Assembly (NCBI RefSeq): GCF_014705605.1
Contig: NZ_JACXIZ010000007.1
Coordinates: 124,001 to 188,000, forward strand
Source of the DNA: Paenibacillus sabuli
GTDB taxonomy: Bacteria > Bacillota > Bacilli > Paenibacillales > Paenibacillaceae
Reading direction: 5' to 3'
Length of the DNA: 64,000 bases
In this document: positions 44,141 through 53,877 of the stretch, in pieces
How positions within the stretch are numbered: position 1 is the first letter of the stretch
How the letters are laid out: each line of letters opens with the position of its first letter
The notes under the pieces: model-generated
What the model saw: the letters and a program-made list of their open reading frames with translations, nothing else
Told to the model about the DNA's origin: nothing
The model's database searches: none
Position numbers and translations under genes: made by a program

Positions 44141-45903
44141 CACGTCACCTCGCTAATCTTCGAATGTTCGGAATGGTCTTCGGTCAAAGGGATACGAAGC
44201 TCGACCCGCAGCCCTCCCCGCTCCCCGGAAGTCAGCGTCGCGCCGCTGCCTTCTCCGTATTTCAGAAGCAGGCGAGAGTGGACATTAATAAGCCCTGTAC
44301 TTTCGGCAAGCTCCGTGTGAATCCGAAGGCTTTCCTGCAGCTCCGCCAGCCGCAGCTTCGTCATTTGATCTCCGTTGTCCTCGACCCGAATGACAAAAAT
44401 GTCATCCTCGAGCATAAAACCGATCTTTATTTGTCCTTCCTTCTCCATGGGCTCAACACCATATTTGAAGGCGTTCTCTACCAGCGGCTGCAGCATAATT
44501 CTCGGCACCATCAGATCCCGGCAACTCTCAGGCATTTCCCCAATCTCTACCGTTATCCGATCGCCGAATCGAATCAATTGTATCTGGATATAGGCAGAAG
44601 TAAAGGCAAGCTCCTCATTCAGGCTGACTTCATCTCTTCCGTGTCTGGTAATAAAATGAAAGTACCTGCCTAAATGCCGGGTAAATACCTTCAGCTTAGG
44701 CAGATCCTCTACCTCGGCCATCTCGTTCAGGATGAAGAAGGAATTATACAAGAAGTGCGGGTTGATCTGGGATTGCAGCAGCTTGAGCTCGGAGCGCTGC
44801 AATCGGTACTGGTGCTCGTATATTTCCCGGATCAACTTTTTCAACTGAACGATCATGGAATTGAATTGCGTATACAAGTATTTAAATTCATCATTGCTTC
44901 TACGCCCCACGATAATGTCGAGGTTGCCCTTCTCCACGCTTCGGAAGGCGACGACGATTTTTTTCAGCGGCTCGTGAATTAATTTGATTAATCCGATCGA
45001 GAACGATGCGATTACGAGCAATGATACGACAAACAGCACCAATAGCCAATATTTAAACCTCTGCAGCGGGCCGAGCGTCACATGCTCGGGTTCGATCATC
45101 ATAAGCGCCATCGGCACATTGGCCGCAGTCTCCCAGGCAAGGATGACCTTGATCTCATCTATTCGCTCCGCCCGAAAGCCCTCGCTGCCCGATGTCAGCC
45201 AATCCGGAGGCGCATTGTCCGCGAATCGCGAATCGCTTAAGCTGATATTGGATACTGCCCATTCCGTATCCGTACCGATAAGCACTACTTCCGTTGTGGC
45301 ACTGCCAAACTGTCGAAGCTCCTCCTGGATGAACGCCTTGGACAAGCGATTAACGAGCAGGAAGTTCGGCTCATGGGCAAGTCCCGGGGCAGGATAGCGC
45401 TGAATCATAAATAATTCGCCCTCATACAGAACAATCGACGCCGGATGTTCGCAATAGTGTTCATCAAGACGGGTATAGAACCCCTCGCTGTCATTATCGT
45501 AATAGCTGCCTGTGGATACGCTGGCGCCGATAGCCGGAATATATACGCTTGTTTCCGCAATATATTTACTGGAGTGCTGCATCAGGCTCAGACGCTCATA
45601 TACTCTTTGAATCGCTTGCGTCCGCTGCAAATCGCTCAAAGCCGGATTCCATACGCTCAAGTCGCTCAAATCGCGATCCAGCACATATTCTTGTTGAAGA
45701 ACGCCGATCCGTTTGATTTCGCGTTCCAGCGAATCCACATAGAAGTGCACCTTGGTGCGCATCGATTCCGAAATTTCGCTTCGCACGGCATCGGCTCCCT
45801 GCTCATAAAGCAAGTATCCGATAGCAAATAATGGCGCGATTACCAGAAGAAATGCGCCAAGCAGCTTATGAAATATTGTAAGTCGCATCGTGAAGCCGGC
45901 CAA
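44140..45903 (-). CDS. Sensor histidine kinase, YesM type (cluster 3)
   Basis: 587 residues from TTG 45903, six bases after GGGGAG; ATG 45888 is an alternative without a good ribosome site. A membrane span near residues 10-30 and another near 285-310 enclose an extracellular sensor. A HAMP-like linker (IHEPLKKIVVAFRSVEKGNL) follows, then the His_kinase domain with QSQINPHFLYNSFFILNEMA carrying the phospho-His, and a HATPase_c domain (PRIMLQPLVENAFKYGVEPM; IRVEDNGDQM). It phosphorylates the AraC-type regulator encoded next. Coupled downstream of the cluster 3 permease with a 75-base gap. Confidence 0.94.
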   Translation of the reverse strand: MAGFTMRLTIFHKLLGAFLLVIAPLFAIGYLLYEQGADAVRSEISESMRTKVHFYVDSLEREIKRIGVLQQEYVLDRDLSDLSVWNPALSDLQRTQAIQRVYERLSLMQHSSKYIAETSVYIPAIGASVSTGSYYDNDSEGFYTRLDEHYCEHPASIVLYEGELFMIQRYPAPGLAHEPNFLLVNRLSKAFIQEELRQFGSATTEVVLIGTDTEWAVSNISLSDSRFADNAPPDWLTSGSEGFRAERIDEIKVILAWETAANVPMALMMIEPEHVTLGPLQRFKYWLLVLFVVSLLVIASFSIGLIKLIHEPLKKIVVAFRSVEKGNLDIIVGRRSNDEFKYLYTQFNSMIVQLKKLIREIYEHQYRLQRSELKLLQSQINPHFLYNSFFILNEMAEVEDLPKLKVFTRHLGRYFHFITRHGRDEVSLNEELAFTSAYIQIQLIRFGDRITVEIGEMPESCRDLMVPRIMLQPLVENAFKYGVEPMEKEGQIKIGFMLEDDIFVIRVEDNGDQMTKLRLAELQESLRIHTELAESTGLINVHSRLLLKYGEGSGATLTSGERGGLRVELRIPLTEDHSEHSKISEVT

Positions 45904-45978
45904 AGCGCTCTCCCCCGTCTGGTCCAGTATCCCTCCATTATAGAAGCCGCCTTCCGAGGTGTATAGATGCTCTTCTGC

Positions 45979-46860
45979 CTACTCCTTGACGCTTCCAAGC
46001 ACAATGCCTTTGACAAAATATTTTTGCAGGAACGGATACAGCAAAAGAATGGGCAGCGCGGCCAGGAAAATTTGCGCAGCCTTCAACGTTCTTTGATTGA
46101 TCTTCGCGATCGCTTCATAGTCTGTGCTGGACAGCAAATCCGAATTCGGCATAACCACCATATTCTGCAAGTAGCTGGACAGCGGGTAATGCGCCGGGCT
46201 GTTCATGTACAATATGCCGTGGAACCACTCGTTCCAGTGACCCACGGATATAAATAATGTAATCGTTGCAAGCGCGGGCTTCGACAGCGGCAAATATACG
46301 TGCCACAATGTTCTGAGGTGACTCGCTCCGTCAATATACGCCGCTTCCTCCAGCTCCTTGGGCAGCGTTCTGAAGAAGTTGAGCAGCAGCACGACGTTGA
46401 ACACCGGCACGGCTCCCGGCAGCACCAGCGCCCAGATGGAATCGATCAATCCGGTCATGTTGACAATCATATACGTCGGGATCAATCCCCCGCCGAACAA
46501 CATCGTTAGCACGAACGCCCAGACGTAGAAATTTCTCCATTTGAAAGCATGTGACTCTTTCGCAAGCGGATAGGCGATCAGGATGGTCATCAGCAAATTC
46601 ATGCTTACTCCGAGCAGCATGCGCTGCGCGGTGATCGTAAAGCTGTTCAGAAACTCGGGCTTCGTAAGTGCGAAACGATAGGCGTTAAGTGTGAAATCCA
46701 CCGGCAGCAGCTTGACCATATTGCCTTCCGCCGCTGTCGAGGAACTGAACGAGATCGCCAGCACATGTACCATGGGCATGATGCATAGCACGGCCAGCCC
46801 GCCCAGAAACAAATAATTGGCGATGAGGAAGCTTCTTCGGCTCCAACTGATGTCATTCAT
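45979..46860 (-). CDS. Carbohydrate ABC transporter permease, LplC/YtcP type (cluster 3)
   Basis: 293 residues. Membrane spans start at NYLFLGGLAVLCIMPMVHVL. Coupling loop EEAAYIDGASHLRTLWHVYL; C-terminus FLQKYFVKGIVLGSVKE typical of the group. It lies 13 bases after the LplB-type permease stop. The kinase-regulator pair follows in the same direction, tying the transporter to its own sensor. Confidence 0.94.
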   Translation of the reverse strand: MNDISWSRRSFLIANYLFLGGLAVLCIMPMVHVLAISFSSSTAAEGNMVKLLPVDFTLNAYRFALTKPEFLNSFTITAQRMLLGVSMNLLMTILIAYPLAKESHAFKWRNFYVWAFVLTMLFGGGLIPTYMIVNMTGLIDSIWALVLPGAVPVFNVVLLLNFFRTLPKELEEAAYIDGASHLRTLWHVYLPLSKPALATITLFISVGHWNEWFHGILYMNSPAHYPLSSYLQNMVVMPNSDLLSSTDYEAIAKINQRTLKAAQIFLAALPILLLYPFLQKYFVKGIVLGSVKE

Positions 46861-46873
46861 GTTCCAGCCTCCC

Positions 46874-47818
46874 CTAAAAAATTCGGTACCTTAAATATTT
46901 GTACGCCAGCGCGTAGGACACCGTAATCAAAACGAATGAAACCAAGGATTTGAATAAGCCTACAGCGGCGCCAACGCTGAACTGGGCATCCACAAGGCCG
47001 ATTCGATAAACAAGTGTATCGATAATATCGCCGCTCTTGTAGACCATAGGGCTGTACAAATTGAATATTTGATCGAAGCCTGCGTTAAGCACATTGCCCA
47101 GACTTAACGTAGCGGTCAACGCAATAATCGGCATCATGCCCGGCAGCGTAATGTGCAAAGTCTGCTTCCAACGGTTAGCTCCGTCCACAACGGCCGCTTC
47201 GTATAAATTCGGATTAATGCCCGTTATCGCAGCCAGAAATATAATGGTACCCCAGCCGAAGTCCTTCCACAGGTCGGTCATGACGATCGTGTACGGGAAC
47301 CAGTTGTTGTCTCCAAGGAAGTAGATGGGCTCGAGTCCCAGAGATTGAATAATTTGATTGACAATGCCGTAATTAATCGACAGAATATCCGTCAGAATAC
47401 CAGCCAGAATTACCCAGGACAAAAAATGCGGCAAATAAATCAACGTTTGAACCGTTCTTTTAAAATACGTCTTGCCCACTTCATTAAGCAGAATTGCGAT
47501 AAAAATGGGCACAACCTGTCCCGCCACGATCTTCATCGTAGCGATAAAAAACGTATTATACAGCGCGGACTTGAAATCCGGCAGCTTGAAGATATATTCG
47601 AAGTGCTCCCAGCCGACCCACTCCGAACGAAAAAAACCTTTCGCCGGGGAATATTCCTGAAAGGCCATGACGATGCCTACCGTAGGCAAATAATGATACA
47701 CCAGCACGATCAGCAGGCCCGGCAAAACCATCAAGTGCAACGGATAATCCGCTCTCCACCGTGAACGCTTCTTCGCACCGACGGCTTCCGTTTGTTTTTT
47801 TTCGACTGCGATATCCAT
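46874..47818 (-). CDS. Carbohydrate ABC transporter permease, LplB type (cluster 3)
   Basis: 314 residues from ATG 47818 with GAGGAGG six bases upstream. MVLPGLLIVLVYHYLPTVGI is the first span; GIVMAFQEYSPAKGFFRSEW, QTLIYLPHFLSWVILAGILT and the coupling loop YEAAVVDGANRWKQTLHITL are family marks. A C-rich/G-rich hairpin at 47852-47875 separates it from the binding-protein gene. Confidence 0.94.
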   Translation of the reverse strand: MDIAVEKKQTEAVGAKKRSRWRADYPLHLMVLPGLLIVLVYHYLPTVGIVMAFQEYSPAKGFFRSEWVGWEHFEYIFKLPDFKSALYNTFFIATMKIVAGQVVPIFIAILLNEVGKTYFKRTVQTLIYLPHFLSWVILAGILTDILSINYGIVNQIIQSLGLEPIYFLGDNNWFPYTIVMTDLWKDFGWGTIIFLAAITGINPNLYEAAVVDGANRWKQTLHITLPGMMPIIALTATLSLGNVLNAGFDQIFNLYSPMVYKSGDIIDTLVYRIGLVDAQFSVGAAVGLFKSLVSFVLITVSYALAYKYLRYRIF

Positions 47819-47851
47819 GATGTTCCTCCTCAAACCAATTCAAGCACGAGA

Positions 47852-47875
47852 GGGGAGGGCGGCCTTGCCCCCCCC
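47852..47875 (-). promoter_or_regulatory. Intercistronic hairpin between binding-protein and permease genes (cluster 3)
   Basis: GGGGAGGGC / GCCCCCCCC (9 bp, one mismatch) around a 6-base loop, in the same operon position as the hairpins of clusters 1 and 2. Confidence 0.5.
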
Positions 47876-47895
47876 CTTGTCGCAAGCGTCACCGA

Positions 47896-49629
47896 CTATT
47901 GCTTAATAGTCGCGTACCAATCATTGACTTCCTTCGATATTTCATCCCCGCCAAGCGCCTTCCAATCCGACACAAACTTGTCGAATTCCTCGATCGGAGC
48001 CCCCAGTACGATGCTTGTGAATACTTCTTCCTTCTTCTTGTCAAGCGTCGATTGTTTCTTGGACATCGTCTCCGTTGTCGGTCCCCAATATTCGTCGTTA
48101 ATCTTGCGATTCTCTCTTACGTACATCTCTTGCACGGAATATGTGCCTCCCTCTCCAAGCAACGCCCAGTCCTGCCATGCGTTCGGATCGGTTTTGTCCG
48201 TCTCCCACTTCTTCAGACGCTCGTAGCTTGCGAGATTGTCGCCAACCCCGAGCTGTGAAGGATCTCCCGATTTGACGGCGTCGTTAATCAACTTCATATT
48301 CTCGAAGACAGCCTCATGATTCTGCAGTCGGATTGGCGCGTATTTGAATACCTCGATAACACTCTTGCCTCCGTTGCCGTCATCAATACTGGACTTCATA
48401 TATTTGTTGAAATTCTCTTCAGTGACGTTAAGGCTGATGTCCGCAAACAGATTGGCGAGCTTGATCGCCGCCTCCGGATTCGGATAGCCCTTCTTGACGA
48501 CAAAGTAGTTCTGTCCATTCGGCTTCACGGGAAGCAGCGCCGGCTTGTCATCGATGGATACAACACCGTACGAACGCCAGTCCGCCTTGTCATTCGCCCA
48601 TGAATCCTTAAGCGGCAGTGCCGGCGACCATTGGGGTCCGTAGAACATGCCGATACGTCCCGCCACAACATCCTGATTCACCTTGGAGCTGTCTTTGACC
48701 CCGAATTCCTTGTCGATCTGTCCTCCCTTGTACATTTCCTGCAGCTGCAGCAACACGTCTCTCATCTCGGGAAGAATCGTGGATTGCGTCAGACCGCCCT
48801 TGCCGTCCTGAATCCAGGTATCCAGATAAGCATGGAAGCCGCTAGCCAGCCCCTCGATGCCAAACGGCACCTTGTTCTTCGAGAAATCCTTCTGCAATCC
48901 GATTCCATACGTATCTTTCTTGCCGTTGCCATCCGGATCCTGAGTGGCGAACGCTTCCGAGATTGCGAATACATCCTGCAGTGTCTTCGGTTCGTCCAGG
49001 CCCAGCTTATCCAGCCAGTCCTTCCGGATGAACAGCATCGTATTCGGAACGGTGCTGGCCGGTTCCGGGATCGCATACAACTTGCCGTCACGCTTCGCTG
49101 TATTTAGCGCAATTCCCCCGTCCAGATTCATTAATTCCTTTAACCGGGGCGAAGCATACTTCTCGTAGGCCTCGGTCAGGTCGGCCAGAGAGTCTGCATC
49201 GGCTAGCTGGGAAACTTGCGGCCCCCAGACCTGCATCAGATCCGGAATGTCGCCCGAAGCGATCGTCACGTTCATCTTCTGCGGGTACTGCTGCTGATTG
49301 GCGGTCCAGGCATACTTCAAATCAATGCCCAGCCGATCAAGAAACAGCTTGTTCCAATCGTTGTTGTCAATGGATTCGCCGGGCTTGAATTTAAAGGTGG
49401 TATCCACCAGCCTGGCCATCTTGAGCTGAACCGGCGAATCATACTTCCCGAACGGATCCGCCTCTGCCGGACTTTCGCTTTCTTCCGCCGCAGCCTCTGT
49501 TGGCGAAGGCTGCGGCGCCTCCGTTGCGTTCGGCTTGACATTTGCTGAGGAGCAGCCCGTGATTACCGCCGCTGACAATGATAATGCAAGTACGGCGCTT
49601 GCCCATTTTTGAATCGTCATGTTACTCAT
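47896..49629 (-). CDS. Extracellular sugar-binding lipoprotein, LplA type (cluster 3)
   Basis: 577 residues from ATG 49629, five bases after GGGAGG. Lipoprotein signal MSNMTIQKWASAVLALSLSA with lipobox VITGC near residue 26. A Pro/Ala/Glu-rich linker follows, then the solute-binding fold (IASGDIPDLMQVWGPQ, FIRKDWLDKLGLDEPKTLQD, TQDPDGNGKKDTYGIG). The DPDGNGKKDTY loop is shared with the cluster 1 protein. A -10-like TATAAT lies at about 49681-49676 on the minus strand upstream of the gene. It is the first gene of the five-gene cluster 3 operon. Confidence 0.94.
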   Translation of the reverse strand: MSNMTIQKWASAVLALSLSAAVITGCSSANVKPNATEAPQPSPTEAAAEESESPAEADPFGKYDSPVQLKMARLVDTTFKFKPGESIDNNDWNKLFLDRLGIDLKYAWTANQQQYPQKMNVTIASGDIPDLMQVWGPQVSQLADADSLADLTEAYEKYASPRLKELMNLDGGIALNTAKRDGKLYAIPEPASTVPNTMLFIRKDWLDKLGLDEPKTLQDVFAISEAFATQDPDGNGKKDTYGIGLQKDFSKNKVPFGIEGLASGFHAYLDTWIQDGKGGLTQSTILPEMRDVLLQLQEMYKGGQIDKEFGVKDSSKVNQDVVAGRIGMFYGPQWSPALPLKDSWANDKADWRSYGVVSIDDKPALLPVKPNGQNYFVVKKGYPNPEAAIKLANLFADISLNVTEENFNKYMKSSIDDGNGGKSVIEVFKYAPIRLQNHEAVFENMKLINDAVKSGDPSQLGVGDNLASYERLKKWETDKTDPNAWQDWALLGEGGTYSVQEMYVRENRKINDEYWGPTTETMSKKQSTLDKKKEEVFTSIVLGAPIEEFDKFVSDWKALGGDEISKEVNDWYATIKQ

Positions 49630-49796
49630 AACAACCTCCCTGAATGATGTTCATTATTTCTTTTCTCTTGCACCTTTATTATAAAAAATCGCCTTCAGGC
49701 AGACTACGGGAATGTGGTGACATTGGTTGACTTATCGGAACCAATTTTCAAGCCTGCAATATATCACTATGAGATAACGTCTATCGAGTAGGCGGT

Positions 49797-49825
49797 AAAA
49801 GAAAAAAAGCTCCAGCAGGAGCTTT
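49797..49825 (-). terminator. Rho-independent terminator of the GH78-sulfatase-six-hairpin operon
   Basis: 8-bp stem AAAGCTCC / GGAGCTTT (49806-49813 with 49818-49825), loop of four, then TTTTTTTCTTTT on the minus strand, 28 bases after the stop of the six-hairpin glycosidase. Confidence 0.9.
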
Positions 49826-49852
49826 ACCCGTAAATCAACCCGGTATATCAAC

Positions 49853-52291
49853 CTACGGAAGAAGACGCAAAATCACACGATAGATGGCCGGACCGGACAA
49901 GGAGAGGCAAGCATATACGGAATGTTCGATTCGCTCTGTCGTATGCGGAGCTTCGACGCCGTTCACACGCGCATCGGCAATGCCCAAGCAGCCTTCCGGA
50001 AGAAGACAACGCAGTTCTATGCCCTCTCCGCCCGATGTGACCTCCAGTTCCATCTCGCGGCTCGATCTGCGATAACGATATCGGTACGATACGTACCCGG
50101 ATGAAGCCGGATAGCGCGCCGATACGGCTATATCGGTTACATCGGCGCACGACCAGCGTGGCGACAGCCGTACCTGTCGAAAAGCTCCCGACAGATCCTT
50201 CACCCCGGCCAATCCCTCAATTAAAGCGCAAGCGACGGAAGCCGAGCCCCATACATCCGGTATCCCGTAGCTGATCGGACTCTTGGGCAAGACTTCTTCC
50301 ACATTGGACAAGGTTATTCCGTACAGATGCCATTCGTTCGACATGCCGGAATGCTCCAGCACAATGCTGCGGACAACTTTGTCCGGATATGGATTTGCCA
50401 TGGAATACACGGCCACGCCAATGCGTTCGCACGCCGGAGAACATCCTTGCCAGGCGATTCGCAAGCGGGATTGCCTGTATCTTCCGAATCGCTCGCCTCT
50501 CTCCGACTGGAACCAGCGGACGATCTCTGAGCCCTCGGATACATATTGAACATGCCTCGTGCCATCCTCATACTCCAGATGAATATGCCCTACCGGACTT
50601 TTGCCGCTCATCGTGTGAAGGAAGTTGATCGAAGCGCAGGCTTGATCTGCCGGAATGACGATCGATGGCTTCGATCCGGGTACAAGCGATACACTGCCGT
50701 CTACACGGAACGGTATGTCGCCATAGCGGATCTCGCCGCTCAACGGCCCCCTCCACTCCCAAGGGTCGCTGCTGGCCAACTCCGAGGCATGTACAACGTC
50801 GTGTTCGCTCAGGAAATCCCCATTAATGCAGGGAACAAGATTCAGCATGGTGAAGTCAGCCTTGGCCGCCGGCTCAACCGCCCCCAGGTATGAGGCGTGC
50901 AGATAGCCGTCCGTCCGCTCGGACAGCTCGTCTATTCGCTTCAATATATCAAGCGCGTAAGCCTCGCTGCCGTGCTCGAATGCGCCTTGAGCAAGCTCGC
51001 CCGCCACAATCGGAACAACGCTGCCGTTCATGTATTCCCATTTCTTGCTGCAGTTGTCATTGAAATTGTCGAACGGCGGATAAATCGTGTACCATTCTCC
51101 AGGCGAGCCCGCAGGCAGATTCTCCCGAATACTGCGATAGGATGTAAGAATAGCCTTGCACATATCGTGAGAAATTCCTCTGTTCAGCGCATAGGCATTG
51201 GACAATGAAATCTGTTCGTCTTCATCGACGCCGAAGTCCCGATTGACCTCCGGATGCTCCGGCACATGGTGCTTGTAGTGCGTGCCCCTCCACGCGAGCC
51301 GGTTCAGCCGTTCCTGAATTGCCACCGACAACTCGGAGTAACGCGCCGCCTCTTCCTCGCGAGCCGCCTGCTTCAGCATCTCTGCAAGATAACGAAGCGA
51401 TTGGGCGAAGCCCGTATTGTCGCCGTGCATGACGCCGAATTCGGTGCGGTCGGGATCGATGAGCATGATATGACCCGAATTCGGGACGTCGTAACGACTT
51501 TGGAAATCCCATGTATCGATCGTGTATCCCCGTTTGATCAACCCGAACTTGCTCGACCATCGAACGGGACTGTTTAGCACGTAATCGACAGCTCGCATCA
51601 TACTGTCGAGCATCGACACCATCCACGCGTCGTCTCCTGTCGCGCGCCAAGTTTGATAGACGCCTTCAATATACAGATATTCGACATCCGCTTCGACGGG
51701 GATTCTCCGGAATTCGTACTGCAGATCGTCGGACTCCTTCAAGTATCCGATGCCCTTAAACAATTGGGTAAAGTACCCCAAATCCTTGCCTCGTCGAATG
51801 TAATTATCATAGATCATGCCGTCTTCCCGCTGGGAATCCCTGAACAGCTCCATTGCGCTCTTGACATCGCCTATAAAATATTTCATGCCCTTCAACGCGT
51901 GAGTATGATCTCTGACCCAGCATACGAGAAATCGATATACCTTGCCGTTATAGCTGGCAAAATTGAGCCCGTATTCGCCGCCCATGGCGTAATGCAGCTT
52001 GTTCAGCAGTCTCTGGAAGCCTATGTGGCCGTCGATGCGAGTCTCGCAGTCCACCGTAAATTCCAACCTGCCCCTTTGCTCGCCGCTCACATCAAACAGT
52101 TCCACCCGCTGTCTGCCAAGCGCGCCGCCAATCTGAAAACTCAGCCCCGGGGCGACGTTCATCTCATGATACTTTCGCCCCTCGCCGTCCGACACTACTA
52201 TCTTCCCATTCCGGAGCCCGCATTCCAATTTCAAGGTCTCCAGCGGCAAAAAACCGCCTGCGCCTGTCTGTATAATCCGAAGCAATAGCAA
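49853..52291 (-). CDS. Six-hairpin (alpha/alpha)6-barrel glycoside hydrolase
   Basis: 812 residues from TTG 52291 (GGAGG close upstream; a second TTG six bases on is as likely). No signal peptide, so cytoplasmic. The N-terminal 90 residues are a beta-sandwich. The barrel (about 95-480) shows VCWVRDHTHALKGMKYFIGD, EDGMIYDNYIRRG, ADVEYLYIEGVYQTWRATGD and KWEYMNGSVVPIVAGELAQG, the pattern of the six-hairpin glycosidase superfamily. The C-terminal 330 residues add beta-sandwich domains. Catalytic acids cannot be fixed from this alone and the GH family is uncertain; unsaturated glucuronyl hydrolases and GH78 share the fold. Last gene of the AraC-GH78-sulfatase operon. Confidence 0.75.
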   Translation of the reverse strand: MLLLRIIQTGAGGFLPLETLKLECGLRNGKIVVSDGEGRKYHEMNVAPGLSFQIGGALGRQRVELFDVSGEQRGRLEFTVDCETRIDGHIGFQRLLNKLHYAMGGEYGLNFASYNGKVYRFLVCWVRDHTHALKGMKYFIGDVKSAMELFRDSQREDGMIYDNYIRRGKDLGYFTQLFKGIGYLKESDDLQYEFRRIPVEADVEYLYIEGVYQTWRATGDDAWMVSMLDSMMRAVDYVLNSPVRWSSKFGLIKRGYTIDTWDFQSRYDVPNSGHIMLIDPDRTEFGVMHGDNTGFAQSLRYLAEMLKQAAREEEAARYSELSVAIQERLNRLAWRGTHYKHHVPEHPEVNRDFGVDEDEQISLSNAYALNRGISHDMCKAILTSYRSIRENLPAGSPGEWYTIYPPFDNFNDNCSKKWEYMNGSVVPIVAGELAQGAFEHGSEAYALDILKRIDELSERTDGYLHASYLGAVEPAAKADFTMLNLVPCINGDFLSEHDVVHASELASSDPWEWRGPLSGEIRYGDIPFRVDGSVSLVPGSKPSIVIPADQACASINFLHTMSGKSPVGHIHLEYEDGTRHVQYVSEGSEIVRWFQSERGERFGRYRQSRLRIAWQGCSPACERIGVAVYSMANPYPDKVVRSIVLEHSGMSNEWHLYGITLSNVEEVLPKSPISYGIPDVWGSASVACALIEGLAGVKDLSGAFRQVRLSPRWSCADVTDIAVSARYPASSGYVSYRYRYRRSSREMELEVTSGGEGIELRCLLPEGCLGIADARVNGVEAPHTTERIEHSVYACLSLSGPAIYRVILRLLP

Positions 52292-52398
52292 TCCACCTCC
52301 ATCTAATCAGGATTATCCATTCACTGCTCATATAGCTGCAACTATCGAATGCGACGCATGCACCATATGCGGATGCGGCGAGCCGCCGTATTCAAGCT

Positions 52399-53877
52399 TC
52401 ACACCGTAAATCGGGCAAGATGCGGCTCCTCGGGATCCGTTCGCAGGCACCATTCAATCATCAGCTGCATCAGTTCGGGCAATACCTCGGCAAGCGCGGG
52501 ATCTCCCCATCGGTTATTCATCTCCTGTGGATCCGCTTCCATATCGTACAATTCATTGCCTCCGCGCAGGCGAATGATGAGTTTATACTTGTCGGTTCGC
52601 ACCATCTTGGCGCGCGCCATGGCGTCGGGACAGCTTGCATAAGTGATCGATTTGGCATCCCTTCTTGCCGGTTGATCCGCACCGAACGACATCTGGCTTC
52701 CCATCTCCGCCTCGGCGCGCAGCAGCAAAGCATCCTCGTGTCCGCCATCGGCGAACACCGCCCGCTTCATGCCGCCTCCGTGTATAGCAGGAAGCAGTGA
52801 TTCTCCATGCATGCCGGGCAGAGGCTCGAAGCCCAGCAGCTCACACAATGTCGGCGCAATATCCGTAGTATCGCCCAGGCCTCCTATTCGCTTTCCTTCC
52901 GGCAAGCCCGGTCCTCTCATCAGGAACGGCACGTGCATAAGACAGTCCTGGAAGCATGTATCCCATTTCTCGACAAGTCCGTATTGTCCGGCGTAATCTC
53001 CATGATCGGACCAGAACAGAACCAGCGTGTTCCGATCCAGTCCCTGCTCCTCAAGCTCCGCCAGGATGCTCCCTACCAACGTATCTACCTTCGTAATCAT
53101 ACCGTAATAAACGCTTTGAATTTCTCGCACCGCCCGCTCATTGTCGGATTCGCCTGTCCTGTACTTGCGCTGCGCGATCATCGGCAACGTTGCGCCTTTC
53201 GGAAGCGTATGCGGCCAAGCCGCAATTCCCTCCCGATCGTACATGGAGTAATACGGCTCCTCCACTCCGTATACAGGGTGCGGCGCTTCAATATTAACCT
53301 GAAGGAAGAAGGGCTTCGATCGATCCCGATAGTCGCGCAGATAACGAATGGCCTGCTCGGCTTTAACCTCGTCGTCGGCGAATCGAGTATTGCAGCCGAT
53401 ATAATCCCATCCATCCTCAAGTTCCAGCGGTATAGCCCCATTCGGGTTCGGTTCATGAACTCGAATGCGAGGGACCCCCTCCATAAGCTGGCCCAGCTCT
53501 CCCGAATAGGACCGATAATCGACGTCCCGCTCGTATACTTGCGTATCCCAGCAATGATTTTTGCCTAAGACGGCCGTCTCGTACCCCTGCTCGCGGAATC
53601 GCTCCAGCAGCGTGGTCTGTTCGGCAGGCAAATGCTGATACGCTACCGTACGCCACGCGCCGGTATGGCAATACCGTCCTGTCATCATACTGGCCCGTGC
53701 CGGCATGCACTTCGGGAATACCGTCATGAATTGCTCGAACACCACCGATTGACCGGCCAGACGGTCCAGGTTGGGCGTCTTGATATCCGGATTGCCCATA
53801 AATCCCGCACAATCGCCGCGCATTTCATCCGCACATATAATCAGAACATTCCGATTACTGAATGCTTTGTTGCCCAC
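52399..53877 (-). CDS. Sulfatase, Cys-type (S1 family)
   Basis: 492 residues from GTG 53877, eight bases after AGGAGG; it overlaps the end of the GH78-like gene by 23 bases. RNVLIICADEMRGDCAGFMG has the first metal Asp; the signature KCMPARASMMTG holds the formylglycine Cys (about residue 57). VLGKNHCWD and FWSDHGDYAGQYGLVEKWD complete the site. Cytoplasmic by lack of a signal peptide. Translational overlap with the GH78-like gene suggests the two enzymes act on the same imported oligosaccharide, sulfate removal exposing the sugar or the reverse. Confidence 0.94.
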   Translation of the reverse strand: MGNKAFSNRNVLIICADEMRGDCAGFMGNPDIKTPNLDRLAGQSVVFEQFMTVFPKCMPARASMMTGRYCHTGAWRTVAYQHLPAEQTTLLERFREQGYETAVLGKNHCWDTQVYERDVDYRSYSGELGQLMEGVPRIRVHEPNPNGAIPLELEDGWDYIGCNTRFADDEVKAEQAIRYLRDYRDRSKPFFLQVNIEAPHPVYGVEEPYYSMYDREGIAAWPHTLPKGATLPMIAQRKYRTGESDNERAVREIQSVYYGMITKVDTLVGSILAELEEQGLDRNTLVLFWSDHGDYAGQYGLVEKWDTCFQDCLMHVPFLMRGPGLPEGKRIGGLGDTTDIAPTLCELLGFEPLPGMHGESLLPAIHGGGMKRAVFADGGHEDALLLRAEAEMGSQMSFGADQPARRDAKSITYASCPDAMARAKMVRTDKYKLIIRLRGGNELYDMEADPQEMNNRWGDPALAEVLPELMQLMIEWCLRTDPEEPHLARFTV

